A DNA stretch of 64,000 nt, taken from the NCBI GenBank assembly GCA_026913215.1, contig JAPTYK010000001.1, positions 1,116,001 to 1,180,000 of the forward strand, given 5' to 3'. The notes under the pieces are model-generated. The model did not search any database. It saw only the letters and a list, made by a program, of their open reading frames with translations, and was not told the origin of the DNA. The stretch comes from Streptomyces diastatochromogenes. GTDB taxonomy: Bacteria; Actinomycetota; Actinomycetes; Streptomycetales; Streptomycetaceae. The position numbers and the translations under genes are program-made. Shown here piece by piece: positions 30,480-43,050 of this stretch (its first letter is position 1; the number at the start of each line of letters is the position of its first letter).

Positions 30480-30595
30480 GTCGGAAGCGTCCTCCTTGAA
30501 GAGACGACGGTCCTGCCGACTTCACCTGTCCGTTCAGAGGCCCTCGGACGTCCTCGTTGTTGCCGGCGACGCTGCTCGACACAGGACAGACGGGC

Positions 30596-31204
30596 TCAAT
30601 CGGCCGCGGTATCCGCCTTCACGAGTCGACGGACCTGGACCACGTAGAGGATCCCTGCCCACCAATACAGAGTTGTACCCCATCCGGCGAAGGCCCACCC
30701 GAAAACTTCAGCGAGTGACGAAAGCCAGCCCGTTCCGTCACTGAGAAGCAGCAACGGGAACGCGTACATCAAGTTGAAAGTCGCAGCTTTTCCGAGGAAG
30801 TTCACCTGCGGCGGCGGGTAGCCGTGCCGGCGGAGGATTCCCACCATCACGAGCAGCATCAGCTCGCGGGCGAAAAGGGCGGCGGTCAGCCAGATCGGCA
30901 GGATCTCGCGCCAGGTCAGTCCGATGAGCGTGGAAACGATGTAGAGCCGGTCGGCGGCCGGGTCGAGGAGCCGGCCGAGGCTGCTGATCTGGTTCCAGCG
31001 CCGCGCGAGCTTCCCGTCGAGATAGTCGCTGACACCGCTGAGCATCAGCACGAGCAGAGCCCAGCCATCGCTGTTCGGACCGCCGAACACGGGCCGGAGG
31101 ATCAGCCACAGGAAGAGCGGCACCCCCACCAGGCGAGCCATGCTCAGAACATTGGGGATGGTGAGGACCCGGTCGGTCTGAACGCGAGTCTCCTGGACCT
31201 CCAC
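30596..31204 (-). CDS. CDP-alcohol phosphatidyltransferase
   Basis: An intact 202-residue integral membrane enzyme that joins CDP-diacylglycerol to an alcohol (phosphatidylglycerol phosphate synthase-type or a relative). The family signature is complete: SDYLDGKLARRW followed by SLGRLLDPAADR, i.e. D-x2-D-G-x2-A-R-x9-G-x3-D-x3-D. Helices include LTIPNVLSMARLVGVPLFLW, SLGRLLDPAADRLYIVSTLI and FLGKAATFNLMYAFPLLLL. The mycobacterial neighbour in this synteny is Rv1822 (pgsA2), so it is probably the same type, but the alcohol cannot be read from sequence. A rho-independent terminator of the rRNA operon lies 97 bases upstream. Confidence 0.9.
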   Translation of the reverse strand: MEVQETRVQTDRVLTIPNVLSMARLVGVPLFLWLILRPVFGGPNSDGWALLVLMLSGVSDYLDGKLARRWNQISSLGRLLDPAADRLYIVSTLIGLTWREILPIWLTAALFARELMLLVMVGILRRHGYPPPQVNFLGKAATFNLMYAFPLLLLSDGTGWLSSLAEVFGWAFAGWGTTLYWWAGILYVVQVRRLVKADTAAD

Positions 31205-31300
31205 CCGGGGCCTCCTGCTGGGAACGTACGGACGATGCCCCTGACCTTACCCTCAGCCACCACCCCCGGGCGCACAGGGTCCCCTCCGACTCCAGAACGC

Positions 31301-31341
31301 AAAAATGCCTCAACCCCCGGACAGAGTCCGGGGGTTGAGGC
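31301..31341 (-). terminator. rRNA operon terminator
   Basis: A perfect 16-bp stem (GCCTCAACCCCCGGAC and complement, 31307-31322 and 31326-31341) with a 3-base loop, followed on the minus strand by TTTTT, just after the 5S rRNA. This is a classical intrinsic terminator. Confidence 0.95.
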
Positions 31342-31349
31342 TAAAAATT

Positions 31350-31468
31350 GTTCGGCGGCGTCCTACTCTCCCACAGGGTCCCCCCTGCAGTACCATCGGC
31401 GCTGAAAGGCTTAGCTTCCGGGTTCGGAATGTAACCGGGCGTTTCCCTAACGCTATGACCACCGAAAC
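31350..31468 (-). rRNA. rrf: 5S ribosomal RNA
   Basis: About 119 bases beginning GTTTCGGTGGTCATAGCG and ending GGACGCCGCCGAAC on the minus strand, with the expected GAAGCTAAGCC and TAGGACGCC elements of actinobacterial 5S rRNA. The ends can be placed within a base or two by the terminal helix GTTTCGGTGG / CCGCCGAAC. Confidence 0.95.
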
Positions 31469-31540
31469 TCTATGAAGTTGAACTCAACCGGCAAGGGAGT
31501 TCATTGCTTCAGAACTAACACAGTGGACGCGAGCAACTGA

Positions 31541-36468
<4,928 letters not shown>

Positions 36469-36850
36469 ATGTTTACCCGTGATCGGGTCACACTCGCGTT
36501 GAGCGGGACGGTCACGCCGGAATATGGCAGACCGTCCACAGCGTCCTCGCTGTAGTGTTGCCACCCCAAAGAATGGAGTGGACTTTTTCAAAGGAACCTC
36601 GGCCATCCGTAACCGGATGGACGGGGTATCAACTAATCTGGCGTTGATTTTTGGCACGCTGTTGAGTTCTCAAGGTGCGGACGCTTCCTTCGTTCCCGTT
36701 TCCGGGCCCTCCGGGCGCTTCCTTCGTTTCCAGCTTAGCAGATCCGATTTCCGTTTCTGCCACCCGCTGGAGCGGGCTGCTGGGATTGGAATTCGCTATT
36801 TGCGCTTTCCGTTCCCGGCGGGGTTGAACATTACCAGGCTTTCTCGGTCC
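36469..36850 (-). other. rRNA leader
   Basis: Leader of the rRNA operon. The CTTGAGAACTCAACAGCGTG motif (complement of 36655-36674) matches the boxA-like antitermination element conserved in actinobacterial rRNA leaders. The rest is AT-richer than usual and should contain the 16S processing stem. No protein gene is seen; open frames here are not used. Additional upstream promoters may exist. Confidence 0.7.
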
Positions 36851-36877
36851 CCCTGACCACGTTCCCTGCGAGCACGC

Positions 36878-36893
36878 AGAGGTGTAGACCACT
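36878..36893. promoter_or_regulatory. DasR-type operator (dre)
   Basis: AGAGGTGTAGACCACT matches 14 of 16 positions of the published DasR consensus ASTGGTCTAGACCAST (S = G or C). DasR is the N-acetylglucosamine-responsive GntR regulator of Streptomyces and crr-ptsI is a known target. This box is 246 bases before crr, and on the other strand it lies 10 to 25 bases after the expected start of a predicted rRNA promoter. Confidence 0.6.
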
Positions 36894-36909
36894 GGGGTTA
36901 GGATCTGGC

Positions 36910-36938
36910 TTGATAGGTGCTGCCGACCCGCGACTCAA
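36910..36938 (-). promoter_or_regulatory. rRNA operon promoter (candidate)
   Basis: On the minus strand, TTGAGT, a 17-base spacer and TATCAA (-10 at 36910-36915, -35 at 36933-36938). Good match to the vegetative sigma consensus. Transcription would start near 36903 and run into the 16S gene. Confidence 0.6.
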
Positions 36939-36966
36939 GGCCGCGTTGGGGTCAGGCAGGAGTACG

Positions 36967-36995
36967 ACAGTACATCCCACCGTCAGTAGAGGCAA
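36967..36995 (-). promoter_or_regulatory. rRNA operon promoter (candidate)
   Basis: On the minus strand, TTGCCT, 17 bases, TACTGT (-35 at 36990-36995, -10 at 36967-36972). Multiple tandem promoters are usual for Streptomyces rRNA operons. Confidence 0.5.
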
Positions 36996-37138
36996 ATCAT
37001 TCCGGTAGTCCCTAGCTCCGCCCAACGGGTACGTCTCGTGCGGAACCGGGACTTCCTATGACATACGCTTCAGAACAGTACGCCGTCCAGGACAGGTAGT
37101 GACGGCGCCACACAATCTCCGCCCCTGGGAGGCTTCCC

Positions 37139-37588
37139 ATGACAACCGTGACGTCGCCGCTTGCTGGACGCGCCATCGGTCTCGCCGCAGTTCCCGACCC
37201 GGTCTTCTCCGGTGCGATGGTCGGTCCCGGTACCGCCATCGATCCCGTACGTGAGGCGTCGGAGGTCGTCTCCCCTCTCGACGGGGTCATCGTCTCCATG
37301 CACCCGCACGCCTTCGTCGTCGTGGACGACGAGGGGCACGGTGTGCTGACCCACCTCGGCATCGACACCGTCCAGCTCAACGGGCAGGGCTTCGAGCTGC
37401 TCGTCAACAAGGGGGACCGGGTGACGCGCGGACAGGCCGTCGTCCGTTGGAACCCCGCCGAGGTCGAGGCCGCCGGCAAGTCCCCCATCTGTCCCGTCGT
37501 GGCCCTGGAGGCCACCGCCGACTCGCTCACCGACGTCGTCGAGTCCGGTGACGTGAAGGCCGACGACGTTCTCTTCGGCTGGAACTGA
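37139..37588 (+). CDS. crr: PTS glucose-type EIIA component (Crr)
   Basis: An intact 149-residue EIIA-Glc-type protein of the phosphoenolpyruvate-dependent sugar phosphotransferase system. It takes a phosphoryl group from HPr and passes it to EIIB domains (for example the N-acetylglucosamine permease). Seen: PLDGVIVSMHPHAFVV, the phospho-acceptor region VLTHLGIDTVQLNGQGF, and a typical C-terminus (SLTDVVESGDVKADDVLFGW). The two histidines of the active site are in HPHAF and THLG. It is followed after 80 bases by ptsI, as in other Streptomyces, and lies downstream of a DasR-like box. Confidence 0.95.
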   Translation: MTTVTSPLAGRAIGLAAVPDPVFSGAMVGPGTAIDPVREASEVVSPLDGVIVSMHPHAFVVVDDEGHGVLTHLGIDTVQLNGQGFELLVNKGDRVTRGQAVVRWNPAEVEAAGKSPICPVVALEATADSLTDVVESGDVKADDVLFGWN

Positions 37589-37668
37589 GCCGGTCCGTCC
37601 TCGTGACGACCGCGGGTTCGACATTCAACGCGACGGCCGGGACCGTCGCTCAATCGGAGACGGGTGAG

Positions 37669-39336
37669 ATGGAGACAACGCTGCGAGGCGTCGGCGTCAG
37701 CCACGGAGTGGCGATCGGCGAGGTCCGGCACATGGGGACGGCGGTGCTCGAACCGCCGGCCAAGCAGATCCCCGCGGACGAGGCGGAGCGCGAACAGGGG
37801 CGCGCCCGTCAGGCCGTGGAGGCCGTGGCCGCGGACCTGAATGCCCGGGGCAATCTGGCCGGTGGCGAGGCCCAGGCGGTGCTGGAGGCCCAGGCGATGA
37901 TCGCCCAGGACCCGGAGCTCATCGCCGACGTCGACCGCCGGATCGCGGTCGGCAGCACGGCCGAGCGCGGCATCTACGACGCCTTCTCGCACTACCGCGA
38001 GCTGCTGGCCGGTGCCGGCGAGTACATGGCGGGCCGGGTCGCGGACCTGGACGACGTGCGGAACCGGATCGTCGCGCGGCTGCTCGGCGTGCCGATGCCC
38101 GGCGTGCCGGACAGCGACGAGCCGTACGTGCTGATCGCGCGGGACCTGGCGCCCGCCGACACGGCGCTGCTCGACCCGGCGCTGGTGCTCGGGTTCGTGA
38201 CGGAGGAGGGCGGTCCGACCAGCCACAGCGCGATCCTCGCGCGGGCGCTGGGCGTGCCGGCGATCGTGGCGCTGCCGGGGGCGGGTGAGCTGGCCGAGGG
38301 CACGCTCATCGCGGTCGACGGTTCCACCGGTGAGCTCTTCGTGGACCCGAGCGAGGAGAAGAAGGCGGAGCTGACGAAGGCGGCCGCCGCGCGCAAGGCC
38401 GCGCTGGCGACGTCCAGCGGTCCGGGCGCGACCTCCGACGGTCACAAGGTGCCGCTGCTCGCGAACGTCGGCGGTCCGGCGGACGTGCCGGCGGCGGTGG
38501 AGGCCGGTGCCGAGGGCGTCGGTCTGTTCCGTACGGAGTTCCTCTTCCTGGACGACAGCAAGAAGGCGCCGTCCGAGGAGAAGCAGATCGAGGCGTACCG
38601 CAAGGTTCTCGAGGCGTTCCCCGAGGGTCGTGTGGTCGTGCGGGTGCTGGACGCGGGTGCCGACAAGCCGCTGGACTTCCTGACGCCGGTGGACGAGCCG
38701 AACCCGGCGCTCGGTGTGCGGGGTCTGCGGTCGCTGCTCGACCACCCGGAGGTGCTGCGGACGCAGCTGACCGCGCTGGCGAAGGCGGCCGAGGGGCTGC
38801 CGGTGTACCTCGAGGTCATGGCTCCGATGGTGGCCGACCGTACGGACGCGAAGGCGTTCGCCGACGCGTGCCGTGAGGCGGGGCTGCGGGCGAAGTTCGG
38901 TGCGATGGTCGAGATTCCCTCGGCCGCGCTGCGGGCGCGCTCGATCCTGCAGGAGGTCGAGTTCCTGTCGCTGGGCACGAACGACCTGGCGCAGTACACC
39001 TTCGCGGCCGACCGTCAGGTCGGTGCGGTGTCCCGGCTCCAGGACCCGTGGCAGCCGGCGCTGCTCGACCTGGTGGCGCTGTCCGCCGAGGCGGCCAAGG
39101 CCGAGGGCAAGAGCTGTGGCGTCTGCGGCGAGGCCGCTTCGGATCCGCTGCTCGCCTGTGTGCTGACGGGTCTGGGTGTCACCTCCCTGTCGATGGGTGC
39201 GGCGTCGATTCCGTATGTGCGGGCGACGCTGGCCAAGTACACGCTGGCGCAGTGCGAGCGGGCGCGGCGCGGCGCGGGCCGCGGACACGGCGCACGAGGC
39301 GCGTCTCGCCGCGCAGGCGGTGCTGTCCGGGAGTGA
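37669..39336 (+). CDS. ptsI: PTS enzyme I
   Basis: Phosphoenolpyruvate-protein phosphotransferase, about 555 residues. It autophosphorylates on a histidine with PEP and phosphorylates HPr. Seen: METTLRGVGVSHGVAIGEV, the active histidine motif GGPTSHSAILARALGVPA, DGSTGELFVDP, ALLRTEFLF-type GVGLFRTEFLFLDD, RVLDAGADKP and LGTNDLAQYTFAADR. The start METTL at 37669 is preferred; a frame-open GTG at 37603 would add 22 residues. Near 39270 the frame shifts; the native C-terminus is probably ADTAHEARLAAQAVLSGE, ending at the same TGA. It forms an operon with crr and is followed by a terminator. Confidence 0.95.
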   Translation: METTLRGVGVSHGVAIGEVRHMGTAVLEPPAKQIPADEAEREQGRARQAVEAVAADLNARGNLAGGEAQAVLEAQAMIAQDPELIADVDRRIAVGSTAERGIYDAFSHYRELLAGAGEYMAGRVADLDDVRNRIVARLLGVPMPGVPDSDEPYVLIARDLAPADTALLDPALVLGFVTEEGGPTSHSAILARALGVPAIVALPGAGELAEGTLIAVDGSTGELFVDPSEEKKAELTKAAAARKAALATSSGPGATSDGHKVPLLANVGGPADVPAAVEAGAEGVGLFRTEFLFLDDSKKAPSEEKQIEAYRKVLEAFPEGRVVVRVLDAGADKPLDFLTPVDEPNPALGVRGLRSLLDHPEVLRTQLTALAKAAEGLPVYLEVMAPMVADRTDAKAFADACREAGLRAKFGAMVEIPSAALRARSILQEVEFLSLGTNDLAQYTFAADRQVGAVSRLQDPWQPALLDLVALSAEAAKAEGKSCGVCGEAASDPLLACVLTGLGVTSLSMGAASIPYVRATLAKYTLAQCERARRGAGRGHGARGASRRAGGAVRE

Positions 39337-39358
39337 TCCCCTGACCCGGGTGGTCGTC

Positions 39359-39397
39359 GAAGGGGCTTTCCGTCACGTGGTGGCGGGGAGCCCCTTC
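39359..39397. terminator. convergent terminator
   Basis: GAAGGGGCT / AGCCCCTTC (39359-39367, 39389-39397) between ptsI and the convergent hypothetical gene. Confidence 0.65.
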
Positions 39398-39417
39398 GTC
39401 ATGTCGTCGTGCCGGGG

Positions 39418-40308
39418 TCAGTGGTGGGTGGTCCAGTCGTCGTCGGGGTCGGGGGTGAGGGGGAGGCCGGCGCGGTACTCGACGCCCGGTTCCGGGGAGA
39501 GGGGTTCGCCGGTGCGGGCGTCGGTGCAGTAGGCGGCGAAGACCTCGGCCTCGGTGAGGGGGATCAGGGTGCCGCCCGTGAGGCGCCAGCCGTGGAGACG
39601 GTCGGGGGCGTCGGGGGTGGTGGTGCGCAGGACGATTCCGCCGGGGGCCGCGAGGGCGATGCCGGTGGCGAGCACGGCGGTGAACTCCGCTTCCGTGGTG
39701 TCCTCGGGCGGGGTGGGGCCGTGGGTGTGGAGGACGGCGAGGAGGGGGTCGTCGGCAGCCTGGACGCTGCAGACGAGGTGGTGGGTGCCGGGGCCGGCGG
39801 CTTCGAGGAGTCGGAGGAGCAGGCGGGTCGCCCGCTCGTACGCGGCTTCGCCGATGTCCTTGCCGCAGCCGGCGCAGTCGCCCGCGGTGGCGAGGACGGT
39901 GGTGGCGTACTCCCAGGTGGCCTGTCGGACGGCGGTGTCGACGAGTTCGGGGAGGAGGGTGGTGAGGGGCTGGCCGGTGTAGGTGACGCGGGCGCCGGTG
40001 GCGGCCAGGTGGGCGGTGAAGCGGCTGCGGCTGGCGGGGTGGTCGGGGTCGGTGCCGGTCTCGGCGCACCAGGCCTCGTACTCCTCGGGGTCGAAGAGGG
40101 TGACGGTGGTGTGGCCGCCCTGGGACGCGAGGGTCCTGAGGAGGGCCTCGATCTGCCGCAGGTAGGTGGTGTGGTCGTCGAAGGCGAAGGTGCGGTACCG
40201 GCGCATCGCGGCGAAGTCCTGCTCGTCGGCGAGGAGGCCGACGGTGCTGGGGACCTCGCGGCGCAGGGCGCGGCGGAGGTGTGCGGTGGTGGTGCCGGTG
40301 CGGGTCAT
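39418..40308 (-). CDS. conserved hypothetical protein
   Basis: An intact 296-residue protein (MTRTGTTTAHLRRALRREVP). Distinct segments are YRTFAFDDHTTYLRQIEALL, GGHTTVTLFDPEEYEAWCAE, and GDCAGCGKDIGEAAYERATR, where the CAGC pair looks like a thiol or metal site; the C-terminus is PLTPDPDDDWTTHH. I do not recognise a domain. Proteins like it appear in Streptomyces next to ptsI, so a conserved but unassigned role is likely. It is convergent with ptsI; the next gene upstream on the same strand is an MFS transporter 23 bases away, so they may share a transcript. Confidence 0.75.
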   Translation of the reverse strand: MTRTGTTTAHLRRALRREVPSTVGLLADEQDFAAMRRYRTFAFDDHTTYLRQIEALLRTLASQGGHTTVTLFDPEEYEAWCAETGTDPDHPASRSRFTAHLAATGARVTYTGQPLTTLLPELVDTAVRQATWEYATTVLATAGDCAGCGKDIGEAAYERATRLLLRLLEAAGPGTHHLVCSVQAADDPLLAVLHTHGPTPPEDTTEAEFTAVLATGIALAAPGGIVLRTTTPDAPDRLHGWRLTGGTLIPLTEAEVFAAYCTDARTGEPLSPEPGVEYRAGLPLTPDPDDDWTTHH

Positions 40309-40331
40309 GTCTCCCCCTGGTGACGCTCCGA

Positions 40332-41621
40332 TCAGTGCTCACTCACCGTAACCTTCGGCACTGACAGTGACGGTTCGGTGAGGCGGCGGCGGACAAGGCG
40401 GTTCTGCGCGGCGGCGTTGGCGACCAGGGCGGCGCCGAGGAAGGGCCAGGCGAGGGGGCCCGCGGAGACGAGGCCGGTCACGAGGAGGGGGCCGGCGAAG
40501 CGCTGGGTGGACTGGGCGAGGCCGTGGACTCCGAGGTAGGCGCCCTGGGCGTCGTCGGGGGCGAGGGCGACGGAGATCTCCCAGGAGGTGATGGTGTGGA
40601 TCATCTCGGCGAAGGTGAGGACGACGGCGGCCGTGATCAGGGCGGTGATCGCGAGGGTGCGGCCGCCCAGGGCGGAGACGGTGAGGGCGAGCGTGCCGAT
40701 GACGAAGAGGCCGGCCAGGGGGCCGTAGAGGCGGCGGGCGGCGTCGGTGGTGGAGCCGAAGCGGGAGAGGGGGACCTGGAAGAGCACGACGAGGGCGCTG
40801 TTGATCACCATCAGGAGCGGGGCGAGGCCGACCGGGGCTTCGGTGGCGTGGACGATCCAGAGCGGCAGGGCGACCTGGGTGATCGAGTCGTGGAGGAAGA
40901 AGACGGCCTCGCCTGCGGTGAAGGTGAGGAAGCCGCGGTCGCGCCAGGGGTTGGAGGGCTTGGTCGTGGGGGCCGGGCCGGTGGAGGCGGCGGCGACGCG
41001 GGAGGCGGCGGGGGCGGGGGGTTCGCCGCAGCGGAGGGTGAGGGCGGCCATCACGAGGTAGGACAGCGCGTCGCCCACGAGCAGGGTCTGGAAGGCGGTG
41101 GTGGAGCCGATGGCGAGCGCGGCGGCGGCGCCGAGGCCGCCGAGGGTCCAGCCGAGGTTGGAGACGGTGCGGTTGATGGCCTGGTAGCGGACGCGGTCGG
41201 GGCCGGCGACGCGGGCGGCGTAGAGCTTGGTGAGGACGTTGGTGGCGCGGTCGGGGAGGGCGCCGACGGCGGAGAAGAGGACGAGCAGCGGGTAGTTGTC
41301 GGTGGTGAGGAGGGCGAAGAGGGCGGCGGCGCGGAGGAGTTGGGTGCAGACGATGACGCGGACGAGGGGGAAGCGGTCGGCGAGGCGGCCGCCGAGCGGT
41401 GCGCCGGCTATGCCCGCGGCGCCGGAGAGGGCGATGAGGAGGCCGACCTGGCCGAGGCCGAGGCCGGTGACGTAGGTGAAGTAGAGGGCCATGGCCGTGG
41501 ACCAGAGTCCGGTGCCGCACTTGTCGATGAAGCCGACGACGAGCATGCGGCGGCCGTCGGTGCCGCCGGGGACGCGGTCCTTGAGGGGTGGGCGGGTGGT
41601 GCGGGTGGTGGTGCGGCTCAT
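40332..41621 (-). CDS. MFS transporter
   Basis: A 429-residue major facilitator with about 12 membrane helices: MLVVGFIDKCGTGLWSTAMA, the loop LGGRLADRFPLVRVIV after helix 2 (GGRLADR motif A), LFSAVGALPDRATNVLTKLY and YQAINRTVSNLGWTLGGLGA. It is probably an exporter of drugs or small metabolites. ATG 41619-41621 follows an AAGGGGGACCC ribosome site. It is divergent from a MocR-type regulator with an operator-like palindrome between them, suggesting that this regulator controls export. The conserved hypothetical gene follows downstream. Confidence 0.85.
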   Translation of the reverse strand: MSRTTTRTTRPPLKDRVPGGTDGRRMLVVGFIDKCGTGLWSTAMALYFTYVTGLGLGQVGLLIALSGAAGIAGAPLGGRLADRFPLVRVIVCTQLLRAAALFALLTTDNYPLLVLFSAVGALPDRATNVLTKLYAARVAGPDRVRYQAINRTVSNLGWTLGGLGAAAALAIGSTTAFQTLLVGDALSYLVMAALTLRCGEPPAPAASRVAAASTGPAPTTKPSNPWRDRGFLTFTAGEAVFFLHDSITQVALPLWIVHATEAPVGLAPLLMVINSALVVLFQVPLSRFGSTTDAARRLYGPLAGLFVIGTLALTVSALGGRTLAITALITAAVVLTFAEMIHTITSWEISVALAPDDAQGAYLGVHGLAQSTQRFAGPLLVTGLVSAGPLAWPFLGAALVANAAAQNRLVRRRLTEPSLSVPKVTVSEH

Positions 41622-41630
41622 GGGTCCCCC

Positions 41631-41659
41631 TTGCAAACTTCTTTGTATTGATACATAAT
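41631..41659 (+). promoter_or_regulatory. leaderless promoter with operator
   Basis: TTGCAA (41631-41636), a 17-base spacer and CATAAT (41654-41659) put transcription start at about 41666-41668, exactly at the GTG start codon 41667 of the MocR gene, so its mRNA is probably leaderless. The palindrome TGTATTGATACA (41644-41655) lies between the -35 and -10; ATTGAT repeats 11 bases apart follow. A regulator binding here would block its own promoter and the divergent MFS gene. Confidence 0.65.
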
Positions 41660-41666
41660 TGATTAC

Positions 41667-42978
41667 GTGGCAGCACAATATGCGATCGAAGGGGCGACGG
41701 CCAAGGGGATCGCCGCGTCCGTGGAGCGGGGCGTGTCCGAGGGCGGGCTCACCCCGGGCGACGCCCTGCCGCCGGTGCGGCGGCTCGCCGATGAGCTGGG
41801 GGTGAGTCCGGGGACCGTCGCGACGGCCTACAAGGAGTTGCGGCAGCGGGGCTGATCGTCACCCGGGGCCGGGGCGGGACGGTGGTGGCGGAGGTTCCGT
41901 CGGCGGCTTCGCGGCGTCCCCGCGCGTGCCCGGCGGCCTGGTGGACCTGTCCGCCGGGTTCCCGGACCCGGCCTTCCTCCCGTACTGCGGCCCCGGCGGC
42001 CGTCGACCCGGTGTACGGCTCCCATCGCGCCGCGCCCCGGCTCGCGCGCCTGGAGGCGCTGACCCGGGCCTGGTTCGAGCGGGACGGGGTGTCGGCGGAC
42101 CACGTGACGTTCGCGCACGGCGCCCTGGACTGCATCGCGCGGCTCCTGTCGACGGAGCTGCGGCCCGGCGACGCCGTGGCGGTGGAGGATCCCGGGTTCC
42201 ACCATGTCCTCGACCTGGTGCCCGCGTTGGGGCTGCGGGCGGTCCCGGTGGCCGTGGACGGCGAGGGGCTGGTCCCGGAGTCGCTGCGGGCCGCGCTGCG
42301 GAGCGGGGTGCGCGCGGTGGTGTGCAGCCCGCGCGGGCAGTGTCCGACGGGGCGTTCTTCACGCGCGCGCGGAGGGACGAACTGGCGGCGGTGCTCCGGG
42401 GTTTCCCGAGGTGCTCGTGGTCGAGGACGACCACAACGCGGAGGTCGGCGGAGCCGCGGCGCACACGCTCGCGGCGGCGGGGCTCGACCGCTGGGCGCAG
42501 GTGCGGACCGTGTCGAAGCACCTCGGCATCGACCTGCGCTGGGCCGGGGTCGCGTGCGACGCGGTGACGCTGGCGCGGCACGACCGGCGGATGGTGATGA
42601 CCTCGGGCTGGGTCAGCCACGTCCTCCAGGAGACGGTGGCCGCCCTGCTCGCCGACCCGGCCGTACGGGACCTGGTGGCGGCGGGCGAGGAGGCGTACGC
42701 GGAACGGCGCGCGGCGCTGATCGGCGCGCTCGGCGCGTACGGGATCCGTGCGGTCGGGGCGAGCGGTCTGAACGTGTGGGTGCCCGTGCGGGACGAGTCG
42801 GCGGTGGTCAACGGGCTGCGCACGCAGGGCTGGTGGGTCGCGGCCGGGGCGAGGTTCCGGTGGCGGCTCCGCCGGCGGTGCGGATCACCGCGGCGAGGCT
42901 CGCGCCCGTGGACGCGATGCGGCTCGCGGCGGACTTCGCCGGGGTCCTGGGGACGCCCAGGCGACGTACGGCGGGTGA
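41667..42978 (+). CDS. MocR-family (GntR/aminotransferase) regulator
   Basis: A second MocR-type protein of about 440 residues: HTH domain [20 protein letters not shown] and DELGVSPGTVATAYKELRQR, then an aminotransferase-like domain with [52 protein letters not shown] and the PLP-lysine motif TVSKHLGIDLRWAG. It is frameshifted at least four times (near 41850, 41985, 42340 and 42850); the pieces join in order. The N-terminus starts at GTG 41667. The stop is probably TGA 42976-42978, depending on the last frame. It is divergent from the MFS transporter and probably regulates it in response to a PLP-linked amine. Confidence 0.7.
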
Positions 42979-42997
42979 GTCGCCCGCCGGTGGCACG

Positions 42998-43039
42998 CGG
43001 ATGCTCCGGGGCGGGCGTCGGCCCGCCCCGGAGCATCCG
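42998..43039. terminator. strong convergent terminator
   Basis: A perfect 19-bp stem (CGGATGCTCCGGGGCGGGC and complement, 42998-43016 and 43021-43039) around a GTCG loop separates the MocR gene from the convergent secreted-protein gene. Confidence 0.9.
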
Positions 43040-43050
43040 GTCGTGTCGGT

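Noticed and set aside
37012..39288. 758-residue minus-strand open frame opposite crr and ptsI
   Set aside because: Antisense shadow of ptsI; Arg/Gly-rich without domain features.
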